The notes under the pieces: generated by a model
What the model was told of the DNA's origin: nothing
Databases searched by the model: none
What the model saw: only the letters and a program-made list of their open reading frames with translations
Shown here: positions 11,001-22,210 of the stretch, piece by piece
Layout of the letters: the number at the start of each line of letters is the position of its first letter
How positions within the stretch are numbered: the first letter of the stretch is position 1
Program-made: the position numbers and the translations under genes
NCBI GenBank assembly: GCA_030512295.1
Contig: JAULSR010000001.1
Coordinates: 4,301,001-4,365,000 of the forward strand
Reading direction: 5' to 3'
Length of the DNA: 64,000 nucleotides
Source: Bombardia bombarda
Taxonomy: Eukaryota; Ascomycota; Sordariomycetes; Sordariales; Lasiosphaeriaceae

Positions 11001-12256
11001 CTATCATACTTTTGGAAGAATGGAGACTGTGATGGTTCGGGAGTCGAAGGCTTCGCCGGAGCAATCACGGGCGATGGTGGTGGCGAGTACTGAATACCAG
11101 AGTCGACATAGACAACCTTGGGATCCGGCAGCACCGTCTCGTCATCCTCATTTATGACCCGGTTCTCGAGCCTTTCAAGGGTCGCGTGGTTAAACATTAG
11201 TTTTCCGCGAGTGCTTCCCGACCTCATCAAGCTATCGTTACTCTGGCGTCGCAAGTGGCTGTGGCTCTTGGATAGAACACTATCACGGCTCATATTGCGC
11301 GTGTGCGTCTCGCCGTTGGCGGCTGGCACGCTCTCCGGACCGCCATAGTCGCTCTCGTCGTCATAGCCACCATCAAAGCCCAGCTCGTCCGCCAACGAGT
11401 TGCCATTTGCTTTTGCTAGACCACTCATCACTGAGAATCGAATGCTGTTGGTTAGGCTCATTGTCCGAACGCTCGTGGCATCGTTTTCTTTCGCATTCTC
11501 GTCCACTTCTGTCTCGGGGCCGTCGTGGATGCCGTTGATCTGAGTATTCTGAATTGCCGTCACCTCATCAAGAACTGCTTTCAGACGAGTCTCGGAAACA
11601 TGGATCCGGCGCTCGAATTTGCGCTTCTCCTCTTCCCAGTCGTCTTTCTCCTTGGCCCATTGGCGGTGCACACGCTCTGAGTCCTCTTCCTGGCTCCGCA
11701 GCTTTTTTTGCGTTGTGTCCAATCTTTTTCTCGTCTCTGCCGCCGATTCAACGGCTTCATCGCGTTCTCGCTGAAGATCAACCAGTGCAGAAGATGTTCC
11801 ACCTTCTAGCAACGCCAGTTGGCGTTTCAGAGACCGGCTCTCCTTACCAGCCGACGACATAGTCTCCTTGTACGCTTCATACTCTCCTTGAGTGGTTTGC
11901 AACGCTGTCTCCAGGTTCTCCATTATCTTAATCTTCTCCTCCTGGTCACGTCGTAATGCCAGGATTTCCGAGACGAGATTTGCATGAAGCGTCGGCGTAA
12001 ACCGGCGAGGATCAAGGGGACTGATAGCGTCATCGTTGTTGACGTCTCGCGAAATTCTTTTGGACGCTTTATCGCTGGGCAGAGGCGGTGGAGAGGAGCT
12101 CTTCCCGTTTCGGCTGGGAGGTGTAACGGAACGTCTTGATCTGCGCGAACCGCGTGAGATATTTCTTGCGGGAGGAGTCCGAAATGGCGTATCCATGGGT
12201 GTCGGTAGCGACACCATGGCCGCCGTGGCCTCGTCATCAGTCTCCCACGTCGCCAT
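8028..12256 (-). CDS. apsA: ApsA/Num1-type cortical anchor protein with PH domain
   Basis: Exons 12256-9118 and 9049-8028 encode about 1386 residues. The 68-nt intron 9117-9050 starts GTAAGT and ends TAG; splicing gives GRK-L-MIQSVLDVKD, restoring an unbroken PH domain. A long coiled coil spans about residues 93-240. It is followed by a long Ser/Pro/Arg-rich disordered region and a PH domain of the Num1/Mcp5 type at about 970-1110, with KRWVWLAPYERAILW and a C-terminal helix ERHYIWLTSLSFLAHS. In this family the PH domain binds plasma-membrane phosphoinositide and the coiled coil links to dynein or mitochondria, so the protein positions nuclei and mitochondria at the cell cortex; A. nidulans apsA mutants have anucleate sterigmata. 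The frame stays open upstream of 12256 (to about 12371) without an ATG, so a longer N-terminus from an upstream exon is possible. Confidence 0.93.
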
Positions 12257-12478
12257 TATGAGAAGTCCCTCGTCGGCTAGCAAGTCTCGGATCAGATTCT
12301 CTACAGTCCTTCCCGATCGATAGCAAGCGAGTTCATGTCGTTTCCAATAGAATGGGCCTCTGCAGCTGTACTTATTTCAAATCTCGGTTTGAGTCCCAGT
12401 TGCAGGTCTTGCTATGACCAGCTTCCCTGATTCAATCAGAAGTTGCGGCTACCGTATCCGTATAAATCCTCTAGAGGT

Positions 12479-12547
12479 CTAAATTACATGCCCGTTAGTA
12501 GCTCTCACCGAACAACAGCTCACTCCAAGACTGGAGATATGGCTTAC
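12479..12547 (-). other. Probable intron in the 5' region of the apsA-like gene
   Basis: On the minus strand this 69-nt segment begins GTAAGC, contains CTAAC about 20 nt from its end and ends TTTAG, a textbook fungal intron. It lies about 220 nt upstream of the chosen apsA start. The sequence before it can be read as an acidic open frame, so it may split a 5' UTR or an unrecognised first coding exon. Confidence 0.5.
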
Positions 12548-15500
12548 CACAGAAGAATCGGGTGACACTCCCAAGGCAAACACAACGCCAGAAATCGTCG
12601 TCAATGCTATCGCCGATGTCCTTGTCGTCGTCGGCCACAGGAGACTAAGAAAGGCCCATTGGCTTTACAAGGGCGCCGTCAATCTCTTGCTGTAACTAGA
12701 CCATCAGCACATTGATGCATCTATGATTCTTGACGCGGCCTTTGATAGTATAGTTATCACATGGGCAAATAGCCATGGTGGGAAATGCATGCATGTGTGA
12801 GGAGGAGGATATCTAGGTCAAGGTGAGGTGAGGAAGAGCAGAACTCACCAGAAGACTGACAGGCAAAAGACAGACGTCTGTCTTGCAGCCGTCGGGACTA
12901 GCGGGGGCAGGCGAGATTAGAAGGCCGAACTGACTGCCTGATTGCCCAAATCAAGGACGAGAAGCACGAGTCTAGAAGCCGGGAGGCCTGAGTCGGTATT
13001 CTGGAATGGTTGGCGCTGAGAGGGGGGCGCAACCTCGCCAAAGTGATGCGAAGAGGTGGATCTTGTGAGCCAGCTGCGAGATGAGGGAGCGGGTCCGGAT
13101 TTCGATGTAATTATGATATGTCGAGGTTCCCCGAGCCCAATGGAATAGCAAACTCAATGAATGAATGAAGCTTGCTTCTATGCAAATTATACGGCTGGGT
13201 CAGCGATCGAGCTCTTGGTAGCCTAGCAAGAGGCTGCAGTGTAAGGTTGCGGCTACTGTGTGGAGAGGCGCTCATTACGAAATTGTGTAGCTTTTGGTTT
13301 GCGTCGAGGCGTCCGGGCAAGTCGACGCGAATCGAGAAAGCTCCAGAGCTTTGGAAGCTCTCCCCAGTCTCAATGCCCGGCCTCCGTAAAGACACGACTT
13401 ACCGAATGTGAAGAGGAAAATAAAATAACAAAGCACGAGCAATTTGGGCAAGTTCAAGCGTGCTTGAATGGTTGGAAGTCGCGATTCAGATGGAAGCAGA
13501 GAAGTAGGTAGGTAATGTGTAATAGTTGGCGCAGTGATGCACGCAAAGCGAGAGAATGAACGATATCGGCGGATGGACCGAGTAGGTCTAAAACAAGAAA
13601 CGAAGAATGTCAATGCACAACCGCAGACTCGAGATGCAGAAGGCAGACGAGGACAAAATGGGTGCGTGCGTGCGGGTACCTCGTCTCTCGTTCACGATGG
13701 CCGATGGGATGGGATGAGATCTGAATGACACCAGCACCACCAGTGCCAGGCATGCCCAGAAAGGTACCCAGGAAGGTTATGTATGATCCACTTCCTGATC
13801 GACACAAGCCAGCAGTAACGGGTCTAGCGAAATGGGAAGCAACGAGGCGAGGCCGGGCCTGTCTGGCTATCACGCCTCGCACGCCTGCCCTTTTCTTGAC
13901 AGGAGGGGTTATTATTATTCTGCTTGGTTTGGTAGCGCAGCTTTTCCTCTTCTGGGCGGAGGAAGGAGGTCGAGATGGAGCACAAGATCCTCGCACCTGC
14001 CCTGACACCCGACGACAGACAGAACGGAGTATGAACAGGTATCAACAGGGCGGCAGGTACGACAGTGATCTGTAAGTTTGTAACTCTGCACCACTAACAA
14101 GTGGTCGTTCCTTCCGTATACTTCTCCTCCCGCACCCCCCCCCCCCCCCTTGCCAATGACCGCGTGTGAGCGCCGGGAAGACCCCAGAGCGGTTCAAGAT
14201 TGGTTACACCGTCTCCACAGGTTCAAGACCCCTCGGCCGATTCTTGTTTGTCACTTCCCGTTCCGTTGGAGACGTTGTCTGGACTTTTTTACTTCTAGTA
14301 TTCGTGCATTACTCTTTTCCAACATGCGTGTAACCACCTCTTAGTAGGCTCCATATCTCCCATGGGAACTGCTTAGAATTGGTAATTCATGCATACAGCA
14401 TAGTAATGTCTTGATCAAGCAATGAGCCCTGAGCCCTGCGCCGCCCTGGCTTTCTTAATTGGGGCTTGGAGGGTCTCGGGAGCAAAGTCTAAACTCAAAA
14501 TGTCCGTCCAATAGCAGGAGGGCCAGAGACAAGAGGGGCTGCATGCAGTCCGCACTTCCATGCCAGAAGATGCCAGCCAGTGACCGCCCGTTTTACATCA
14601 ATCGTCGGTGGCCGCCGTCAGTTCTCAAGCCAAGTCAACTTTCAAATATCTCATCCCGACTTGGAAATCGTATCGTACACGATGCTACTATAGGAGTCCA
14701 GGCACATTTTTGCCTTCTAGCAAATTGCTCGTTCACGACCCTCAATCTTCCGTCGCATTGAAAAATCTCGGGAACTACGACCTGAGTCTTCATCAATGGC
14801 GCCGCACGAAAAGAGCGTTGCAACACTCAAGAGACCAGGGCTTTAGGGGTTGACAGGGCTCGTTGTTGTGGTCTGAAAAGGGAATGAGGCCCCGGGTCCC
14901 TCAAGGCCGCTAGGCCTCTCTGGTCGCGACCTGGTGTGATGGATGTGATGGGGGGCGTGCAGCGTCGAATGGGATGCTGAGCTATCAGAGACAAATTTCC
15001 TTCTGTGATGGGACCGGCGTCGATCATCGGCCAACGAGCTCCAAGCTCCTTTGAGCTCCTGTCTCTTGGGACTTTCACAGTGGGGAACGACCCGGTTCGC
15101 TAACATTGTCGGGAGCTTCAGAGACCAGGCGGCCAGCTGGGGGGCCTGCCCGAATCGATGCTCAGCCGCCTGCAGCGCCGACCAACCATGCCCAACCATA
15201 CCTGTGGACGACTGCACTCGTCAGCACCCAACAGAGAGGCGCACTTCCAAAACCGCCAGCCGAGGATCGCATTCTCCCCTCATGTGCTGTGTTACTTCAC
15301 TAGATATGTAAGCAGCAAGCATCAAGGATTCACCACATGTGATAGACGGCCACTCGATGGTCATGACGCCTATATCAGGTACGACCCATCAAACCTTCAC
15401 TCGATACTGTGTGTAAGGTAGCCACGCCACCTGGACTCCGTAGGCTCCAGCTGTGTCACTGTCTGTTTGTGTCTCTCAACTTCAGGGTCTCGAACAACTA

Positions 15501-18500
15501 CCGCAGGACAGGGATTTAACGGCTATGCATCACGGTGCACCATGCGGGAGCTGTCAAATAGCTTGGTGCTCCACGGAAGCGGAGAGTTGACGGCTCGACA
15601 GAGCTGTGGCCGGTCAAAGCTCCTCAGAACTCCTCATCACCTTGGGCCCTTCAGCGCACCGTGCCCCTAATTCACGCTGCCGTCTTCCGGGGAACGGCAT
15701 GCCCGCCATCAGATTCGGACACAGAAAGCATATCCAGCCTCACTGTCTTGACTGCTGCTGATAGCAACCTTCAAATATTTCTCCGCGGCGGCCATTTCTG
15801 CCCTAATTAAAAAGCAAGCAAGAAAGCCACGAGGTCGCTCTCCCCTGCTTCTTGGCTGGAACTCGTGCTACTCAAGAGACCACGCTAATATCCGACCCAA
15901 AGTTCTCCATGATCGGGTCAGCTAAAAAGGCGGATGTCCGTCATGGTTAACAAACTGGGGATCTTTCCCGGATGGATGGATGGACATCTGATAACGTCAA
16001 GGTTCATATCAATTGCCTACCTATCACTCGCTATCTCTGGTTGAACCCATGCGATCAATGCTAAGACAAATCGCAGTGATATCACTGAAGAAAAAGTGCC
16101 CGCCTCACAGTCTGGTACCTTGAACAGATGCCAGTCGCGTAAACGGTCAAGACCGTTTTTAATGCAAGATAAGATGCCACCAATCCTATGCTATCACTGT
16201 TGAAGAAAATCTGGGGCAATTGGGCAATCTGCTCCCCAAATGAAGGAGGATCGGATGCCCCTGTTCATCACGGTTTGGGGCTTAGGCACTGGGCAGAGGC
16301 GGAAAGAAATAAAAAGTCAAGGGCTTTCTTTTTTTTTTTGATTTCACCCCTCCCTGAACTGCGCTTGCAGCCGACCTCGCTGGCCCGCGGGATAATATCT
16401 GGCCCTGGCCAACGGGAAGCCAAACCTGGTGCCGGAATGGTTAGCTGTCATCCCCTGCGAGATGCGTCTCTTACCACCACCAGCCAACCCGGGCTCTTTG
16501 ACGCGTTCCCCCTGTCGGCCGTTGAAGCCCAATAATCACGCCCGTTCCAGTGATGATTGGCCAATTGGTCTAATCCGCCCGAGGCTTGTTGCTTGTTCTC
16601 ATATGTAAGAAAAAAGAAAAGAAGAGGGAAAGAAAAAGAAAAGATGAAGCTGGTGGAGCGGAAGAGGTCCCCGACTCCTTCCATCGTCGACAACCTGTGC
16701 ATCCTTCAACTCCTCGTCACGACTTCATCAGTCTGTCTGTCTGTCTGTCGTGCGGTCGTGCTTCACCTGGGCGGGCATCGGTCGACAACGGTCTTCAGAA
16801 CCTCGAGTACAAAATATTGTCACCGATAATCGCACACAATAATCATCTTCACCATTATCCCGTACAATTAAGAGTATGTCATATGCCTACTCGCGGTAGC
16901 TATAACCGGGTCGGAAGGGATATTCTGCACACCACAACACAGTACCGGGTATTCTGTGTTTCAATAATAGGTAGGTGGGCAGCAATGTGCGTGATGAGAA
17001 TCCCGCATTTAATTTCTTGTTTGCCTTTCTCTCTCTCTCTCTCTCTGTCTCTCTTCTCATACACACATTTTCTCTCTGCACATCCAAACCAGAACGCCTC
17101 TACTTTTCCGTCAGTCGGCCAGTCTTTTCCATGCCGAGCGAGATTGGAAGGCGAACATGCCATATGCAGAACAAGCTGCATAACCATCACCCGCCAGGGG
17201 TCAGTGCGTGCATGCTATCCGTAATACCATCCCATTCTGGCTGCTCTCTCCTCTTTCTCTCTTCCTGTCCCCTGTTCATAAGTGCAGAACGGGACAGTTT
17301 ATTACAGAGGAGCTGGCGGGCGGACCACGGCGTGTGCGGGTGGCTCCCTTGTTTAATTTTGTTTCATTCGCTTCACTTTTTGGGTGGCAGTACATGTGTA
17401 CTGGTTGCCTATGTGAAGGTGGTGGTACACTGAACGGTAGAATGGATGTTTGAAGTGCTTCGGACAATTTTACCTACAGATGCGCGATCAGATATCAGCC
17501 AAAGACGCGGCTTGCGCGCGAGAAGTGGGTTTTATGAGAAATAGCTGCCTTGTCGTGACGTATGTGGTTGAGATGTTGCATTTACTCGTACCTCAGTTCC
17601 AGTTTGTCAAGTACACATGTACTTTTTGAAGTCTATCACAGCCCCTTTTTCCTTCTCCCGGTTCCTTTCCTCAAGTTAGAGGAGAGAGAAAAAAGTTGCA
17701 AGTTGCAACTTTGCATCGTAACACTGAATAGTGCTAGGCGAACTCAAGTATCATGTTTGCTTCATCTATAATCAAACGAGCAATGATAAAATATGAAAGC
17801 ATGGCCTTGTCGTGCTTCCAGGTACCAAACCGGTACGGGCTTCATTGTCTGCAGTAGCCGAGGATCAGACATAATTATAAGTACTACGTACTATAGTTAT
17901 CGTCGATATGTTTGTAGTCGTCATACAGGCCAACTTTATCTACGCCTGCTGGTGCGCGGAGCACCGTATCATGTCCGGAATATGCTCACCAGGCTCAACT
18001 GGCTTGCTGATACCAAGTGAGTACGTACTATAAAGTTGAATGCTAGATAAGGTAGCTACTAGGTACTTACCTCACCTAAATAAATGCCATTGTTATCAGT
18101 CTTCGGGGTCGAGATTTACGTACCCCTTTCTTTTGTTATTGCACGCGGGAAGCTTCACATGATATCTGATACCGCCCACGAGAATCTTGATGTGCCCTAC
18201 ACAGTCACCAAATATTAGTAATAATATTGATAATGCCGAGGTTGACCGAGTGAGAGTCAATGATGTGTACATAATCCTAGGTGGAGAGGCTACCTATTAC
18301 TTAAACCAACGATTCGGAAAGAAAGTATCCCCAGACCCGACAGACTGGAGTGCTACGAACAAACATAAACGTAAAGCAGTGATGCCCCCAAATGCCTATT
18401 TTAAGGTATTCAGACCCGCTAGCCCACATGATGTTTAAGTATACATGCAGACGGTAGAGCACGCGAGTGGTTAGACACGTGTGGAACGATGTTGGTGGGA

Positions 18501-19198
18501 GATGGCTGATAGACCTGCAATATTTGTAGATGCCATAAAGCAACATTGAGACGGAGGATGTGTTTGGTACCATCAACATCGGCGTGGTCTCTCGGTGAGC
18601 CTTGAAAGTATCAGTGTAGCCCATCACTCAAATCAGTAGAGCAGTGGCCGCTGCCGATGCCAGGAAATCATCATAGGTAGTTTATCGTGATGTTTGGTCA
18701 GGTGTTTTATGTACTGGATACTTATCATCCAAAGGTCGGCATAGCTGAGAAAGAGGGGACATAATACAATGGGTACACCGGCTGGGAAATACCCCAGGGT
18801 ATCAGTAGACAGAATCTGATATAGTTGATGAATCTAACAGCCTGGACATGATCTGGTAATCAAAGTTGAGAGACCCATAGTACGAAGGAGGGTGAGCCGG
18901 TGTTGGAGATTTATGATGGTATTAGTAGTATACAAGGGGAGATATAGGAGTGATCCGGAGTTTGACTAGACGTTGTCGATTACTATTATGTCATGCTTGA
19001 GATATAAACATGATGTTCAGGGCTATTACAGCAGACAAGTGAAAAAGCATCTGCCTGCTCTCTGCCTCCTCCTCTTTATCTCTCGCCTCACGTCCTCTAT
19101 GTTCCGTTATCCTTTTCCTTTCCGCCAAGAGTACAGATAAATGTCGTTCTTATGTACACGGGAAGCGAGGCCGGCCTGCTGGCTGTTGTCTGTTAGAA
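12548..19198. other. 6.6-kb stretch without a supported protein gene
   Basis: Open frames here are short or have biased composition, and none shows a domain. The plus-strand frame at 13725-14075 contains a hydrophobic run (GGVIIILLGLVAQLFLFW), but its flanks are Arg/Pro/Gly-rich, so I do not call it. The region 16590-17460 is pyrimidine-rich with TC and TCTG repeats. The stretch 17850-19050 is more AT-rich and empty. Long UTRs or non-coding transcripts are possible but not shown. Confidence 0.45.
17028..17046. repeat. Dinucleotide microsatellite (TC)n
   Basis: About nine and a half TC units occur in intergenic sequence, followed by an interrupted TC/TG continuation to about 17060. Confidence 0.85.
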
Positions 19199-20672
19199 TT
19201 ATACCTTTTCTACTCCTGTCCCTTTACTCGACGACGATGAGAGCAGCGACAACGGTAATCGAGCAGTCCCAACCAAGATGGTATACTTGTCCAGCGATTC
19301 AAACCACTGTATGATAGAGCCAATCTAGGGGAGTAACAAATATCAGCAACAACGAAACCAGTCATCTCTCCCAGTCCACTCAGTAAACAACCCAACTCAG
19401 ACTCACCAAAAAAGCCCACGATCCCACAAAAGTCGACAACGTAACCGCATACTCAACCGCGTCCCCATTCTGCCCGCCAACCCCAAACCCAAGCGCGCCG
19501 CACAGCGTGAATCCAATCGCGCCCACAAGGTTCCACAGGCCGATATGCCACCCCAGCATCCACGGCGCGGGCAGATACCACCGCTCCTGGACCTCGATCA
19601 TGAACAGAATGGACGAGACAATAAATCCAGTCCCGCCAACGACCTGCGGCAGCCAGTAGATGCCGTTGGTGACAGAAGTCGTGGGCAGTGCGTCGTAGAT
19701 GGGCGGCAGACCAGTGAAGCCGGCGATCCAGAAGATGGTGGCGCCGATCATCTGAGAGAGGCAGGCGAGGAAGCCGACGTCGCGCAGGTAGTGGCTCGTC
19801 AGCTCGTGGGTGGTTGGCCACCAGGACCAGCGGCGTTTCTCTCTTGGAGTACTATTCGTGCCTGTACTGCCACTGCTACTGCTGATGCTTGGCAACAGTG
19901 TGTGTCTCAACCGGTGGTGATGTCGACAGCAGTTCTCGTCGGTGCTGTGCAGATGGCGACCCCTGACTGCCTCTTCAAGCGCCCAGCCGAAGCAGTCTGA
20001 ACGGTTCTCATTCACCGCCTCGAGCATCAACAAGACAGACCCAAACTCGAATATGGTGGCGCCCAGAAAGGCCGTCACGCCGCCGCCCGTCTCGACCTCG
20101 CCCGTGAACTCGGTCCAGGGCGCGGCCAGGGGCAGCCAGACGAAGCAGCCGTTGATGACCCATACGACTGAGCCCAGGGTGAAGACGACGGCGACGTCGT
20201 AGCTGATGTCCCAGAGCGGGTAGCGCGTCGCCATCTTGACTATGCCGCGCCGGGCGCCGGCGAGGGTGTCTGTCGGCGGGGGGTGGGTGATGCCGCCTCC
20301 TCCATGCTGATCTCCTCCTCCATTCCGATCTGCTATTGCTGATGCTGTCTTGTGGAGGATGGCCGAGGGGTGGACGAGGACCGAGTGGCGGCCCTTGCGG
20401 TTGTCGCGGCTGCGCCAGACATTGTAGACGGCGGCGTGGTGGTGGTGGGGAGTAGGAGGGGGAGGCGATGATGCGGCATCTGGTGGTGGTGGCGATGGCG
20501 TAGATGACAATGAACCGGTGGATGTAGATGGCGAAGGGAGCAGCGAGTAGCGCGTGGTGGGGTTTAGACAGGCAAATGGACCAGTGGAGTGCACTGCGTT
20601 GTGATGGAAGTTGTAGTGTGAGAAGTGATGGTGCAGTTGTCCAGAATTAGACTTTACATTGGAGTCGTCCAT
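19199..20672 (-). CDS. Fungal integral membrane protein, six predicted spans
   Basis: Two exons, 20672-19407 and 19324-19199, encode 463 residues. The 82-nt intron (19406-19325) begins GTGAGT and ends CTAG. Splicing replaces an early stop at 19380 by IGSIIQWFESLDKYTI, which completes the last membrane segment, so the spliced form is preferred. Residues 1-140 are a His/Ser/Pro-rich cytosolic-type tail with HHH, SPPPP and HHHH runs. Six hydrophobic spans follow, including VAVVFTLGSVVWVINGCFVW, FLGATIFEFGSVLLMLEAV and FIVSSILFMIEVQ. A hydrophilic loop rich in His, Ser and Arg separates spans 2 and 3. This looks like the widespread uncharacterised 'integral membrane protein' family of ascomycetes. 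No transporter or enzyme motif is evident, so I assign no function. Confidence 0.88.
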
Positions 20673-21397
20673 ATTGGATAAAAGTGTCGATCAGGGATGT
20701 GCCTCGACGGCCAGAACCCAAAACCCAAAACCTTAACGCGGCAACGAATAGGCAAGGACCTTGTGTCTAAGGCTACCCAGGCACGAAATAGCAACACGTC
20801 ATAGGGGTCTGTCTTGTATGGGATATGTCTTTCTGTTCAAGTCTGGGCGGAAACATACCAAGACCAGGTCGGCAAATCAAAAGAACTTCAAGTTGCACAG
20901 CAGATACTCGGGTAGTATCAGCCTGATAATAAGAATACATACCACCTACGCTTCGGCATCATCGGGATATGACCTTGGTTACTGACCCAAGAAAATCAAC
21001 AAGAAAGAATAGAAAGAAAAAAAAAAAAAGGTCACGACCTCTGACGTCAATGTCAGCCAACTAATTGACTGCTTGCTCCAAGTCGCTACCTTACCCCAAC
21101 ATGGGATTATCAGCGTGTCCTGTCCAATATCATTCGATGCCGGATCCCGCTTCTCCACTCTTTCCCCCAGACCTCGCCCAGTCTAGCAGACCTCCCTCCC
21201 TCCCCTGTCAGCCCCCTGAACCCGAGCCCCCTCCCCCTCCATCCACCCCGCGTGTTGACTGACCGACATGCATGGCAACCGGCCAGCCTCAATCCGACGG
21301 GATACCTGATACTCTGGTAACCAGAATAATATAGCAAAATAATCACAAGGACTATCTTACTTACCTTACCTATCCAAATCTCTAAATCAAATCAAAC
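20673..21397. other. Divergent promoter region
   Basis: This 725-bp gap separates the minus-strand membrane-protein gene from the plus-strand HAD gene. No coding frame is seen. It contains an A-rich tract at 21017-21030 and a perfect CRE palindrome at 21042-21049. Confidence 0.55.
21042..21049. promoter_or_regulatory. CRE-type palindrome TGACGTCA
   Basis: A perfect 8-bp TGACGTCA, the binding site of bZIP factors of the ATF/CREB family, lies 349 bp upstream of the HAD gene start and 370 bp from the divergent membrane-protein start. A palindrome of this size can occur by chance, so the regulatory role is inferred. Confidence 0.3.
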
Positions 21398-22210
21398 ATG
21401 TCCACCCCCACCCCCTCCCTCTCCCGCATCAAAGCCCTCATCTTCGACGTCTTCGGCACCTGCGTCGACTGGCGCAGCTCCGTCGTCTCGGCCCTCGAGA
21501 CGGCCTATCTCACCAAGAAGAAGGACTCCTCCCTGTCCCTCCCCTCCACCGACCCAGACTGGCCCCTCTTCGCCCAGCAATGGCGCTCCTCCTACGGCGC
21601 CTTCACGCGCTCCTTCATCCCCGGCACCACCCCCTGGAAGGACATCGACACGCACCACCGCGACTCCCTCGTCGAGCTGCTGCGCGCCTGGCGCCTCGAC
21701 GGCCTCTACACGCCCGCCGAGATCGAGTCGCTCAGCAAGGTCTGGCATTTCCTGCGTCCGTGGCCTGACAGCTCTACGGGCCTGCACGCGCTGGGCAAAG
21801 GGAAAGAAGGGGGGCTAGGGCTGGTCGTCGCGACGCTCTCCAACGGGAACCACGCGTTGCTCGCAGACCTTGATAGGTTTGGCAACCTTGGTTTCGAGAG
21901 ACTGATCTCGGCTGAGGATTTCAAGGCGTACAAGCCGAATCCGGCGACGTACCTGGGCGCGTGCGAGTTGTTGGGGTTCGCGCCCGGGGAGGTGGTCATG
22001 GTGGCGGCGCACTTGGGGGATTTGGCAGCGGCGAGGGGGAATGGGTTGCGGACGGTGTATGTTGAGAGGGAGGGGGAGGAGGAATGGGGGCGGGGGGACG
22101 AGCGGTATCGGGAGGCGAAGGGGGGGTGGGTTGATTTGTGGGTTGGGGGGGATGAAGAAGGGTTTGTCGAGGTTGCGAGGAGGTTGGAGGGGTCTTTGGA
22201 AAGAGGTTAG
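21398..22210 (+). CDS. Haloacid dehalogenase type II-like hydrolase (HAD superfamily)
   Basis: Single exon, 270 residues, starting at the ATG after a CT-rich leader. All HAD motifs are present: the nucleophile Asp17 in IFDVFGTCVDW, motif II LSNGN, the motif III lysine in KAYKPNP and the motif IV region AAHLGDLAAARGNGL. Phe two residues after the nucleophile (D-x-F-G-T) and the AAHxxDL motif are typical of L-2-haloacid dehalogenases, not of HAD phosphatases, which have a second Asp there. The family hydrolyses 2-haloalkanoic acids through an aspartyl ester. Most fungal members have no proven substrate, so the call is by family. No signal peptide is seen, so it is probably cytosolic. Codon third positions are strongly C/G in the first half and more G-rich near the end. 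Confidence 0.93.
   Translation: MSTPTPSLSRIKALIFDVFGTCVDWRSSVVSALETAYLTKKKDSSLSLPSTDPDWPLFAQQWRSSYGAFTRSFIPGTTPWKDIDTHHRDSLVELLRAWRLDGLYTPAEIESLSKVWHFLRPWPDSSTGLHALGKGKEGGLGLVVATLSNGNHALLADLDRFGNLGFERLISAEDFKAYKPNPATYLGACELLGFAPGEVVMVAAHLGDLAAARGNGLRTVYVEREGEEEWGRGDERYREAKGGWVDLWVGGDEEGFVEVARRLEGSLERG

Noticed and set aside
13725..14075. 116-codon frame with one hydrophobic stretch
   Set aside because: A single hydrophobic run in an Arg/Pro-rich context without homology-like features is not enough.
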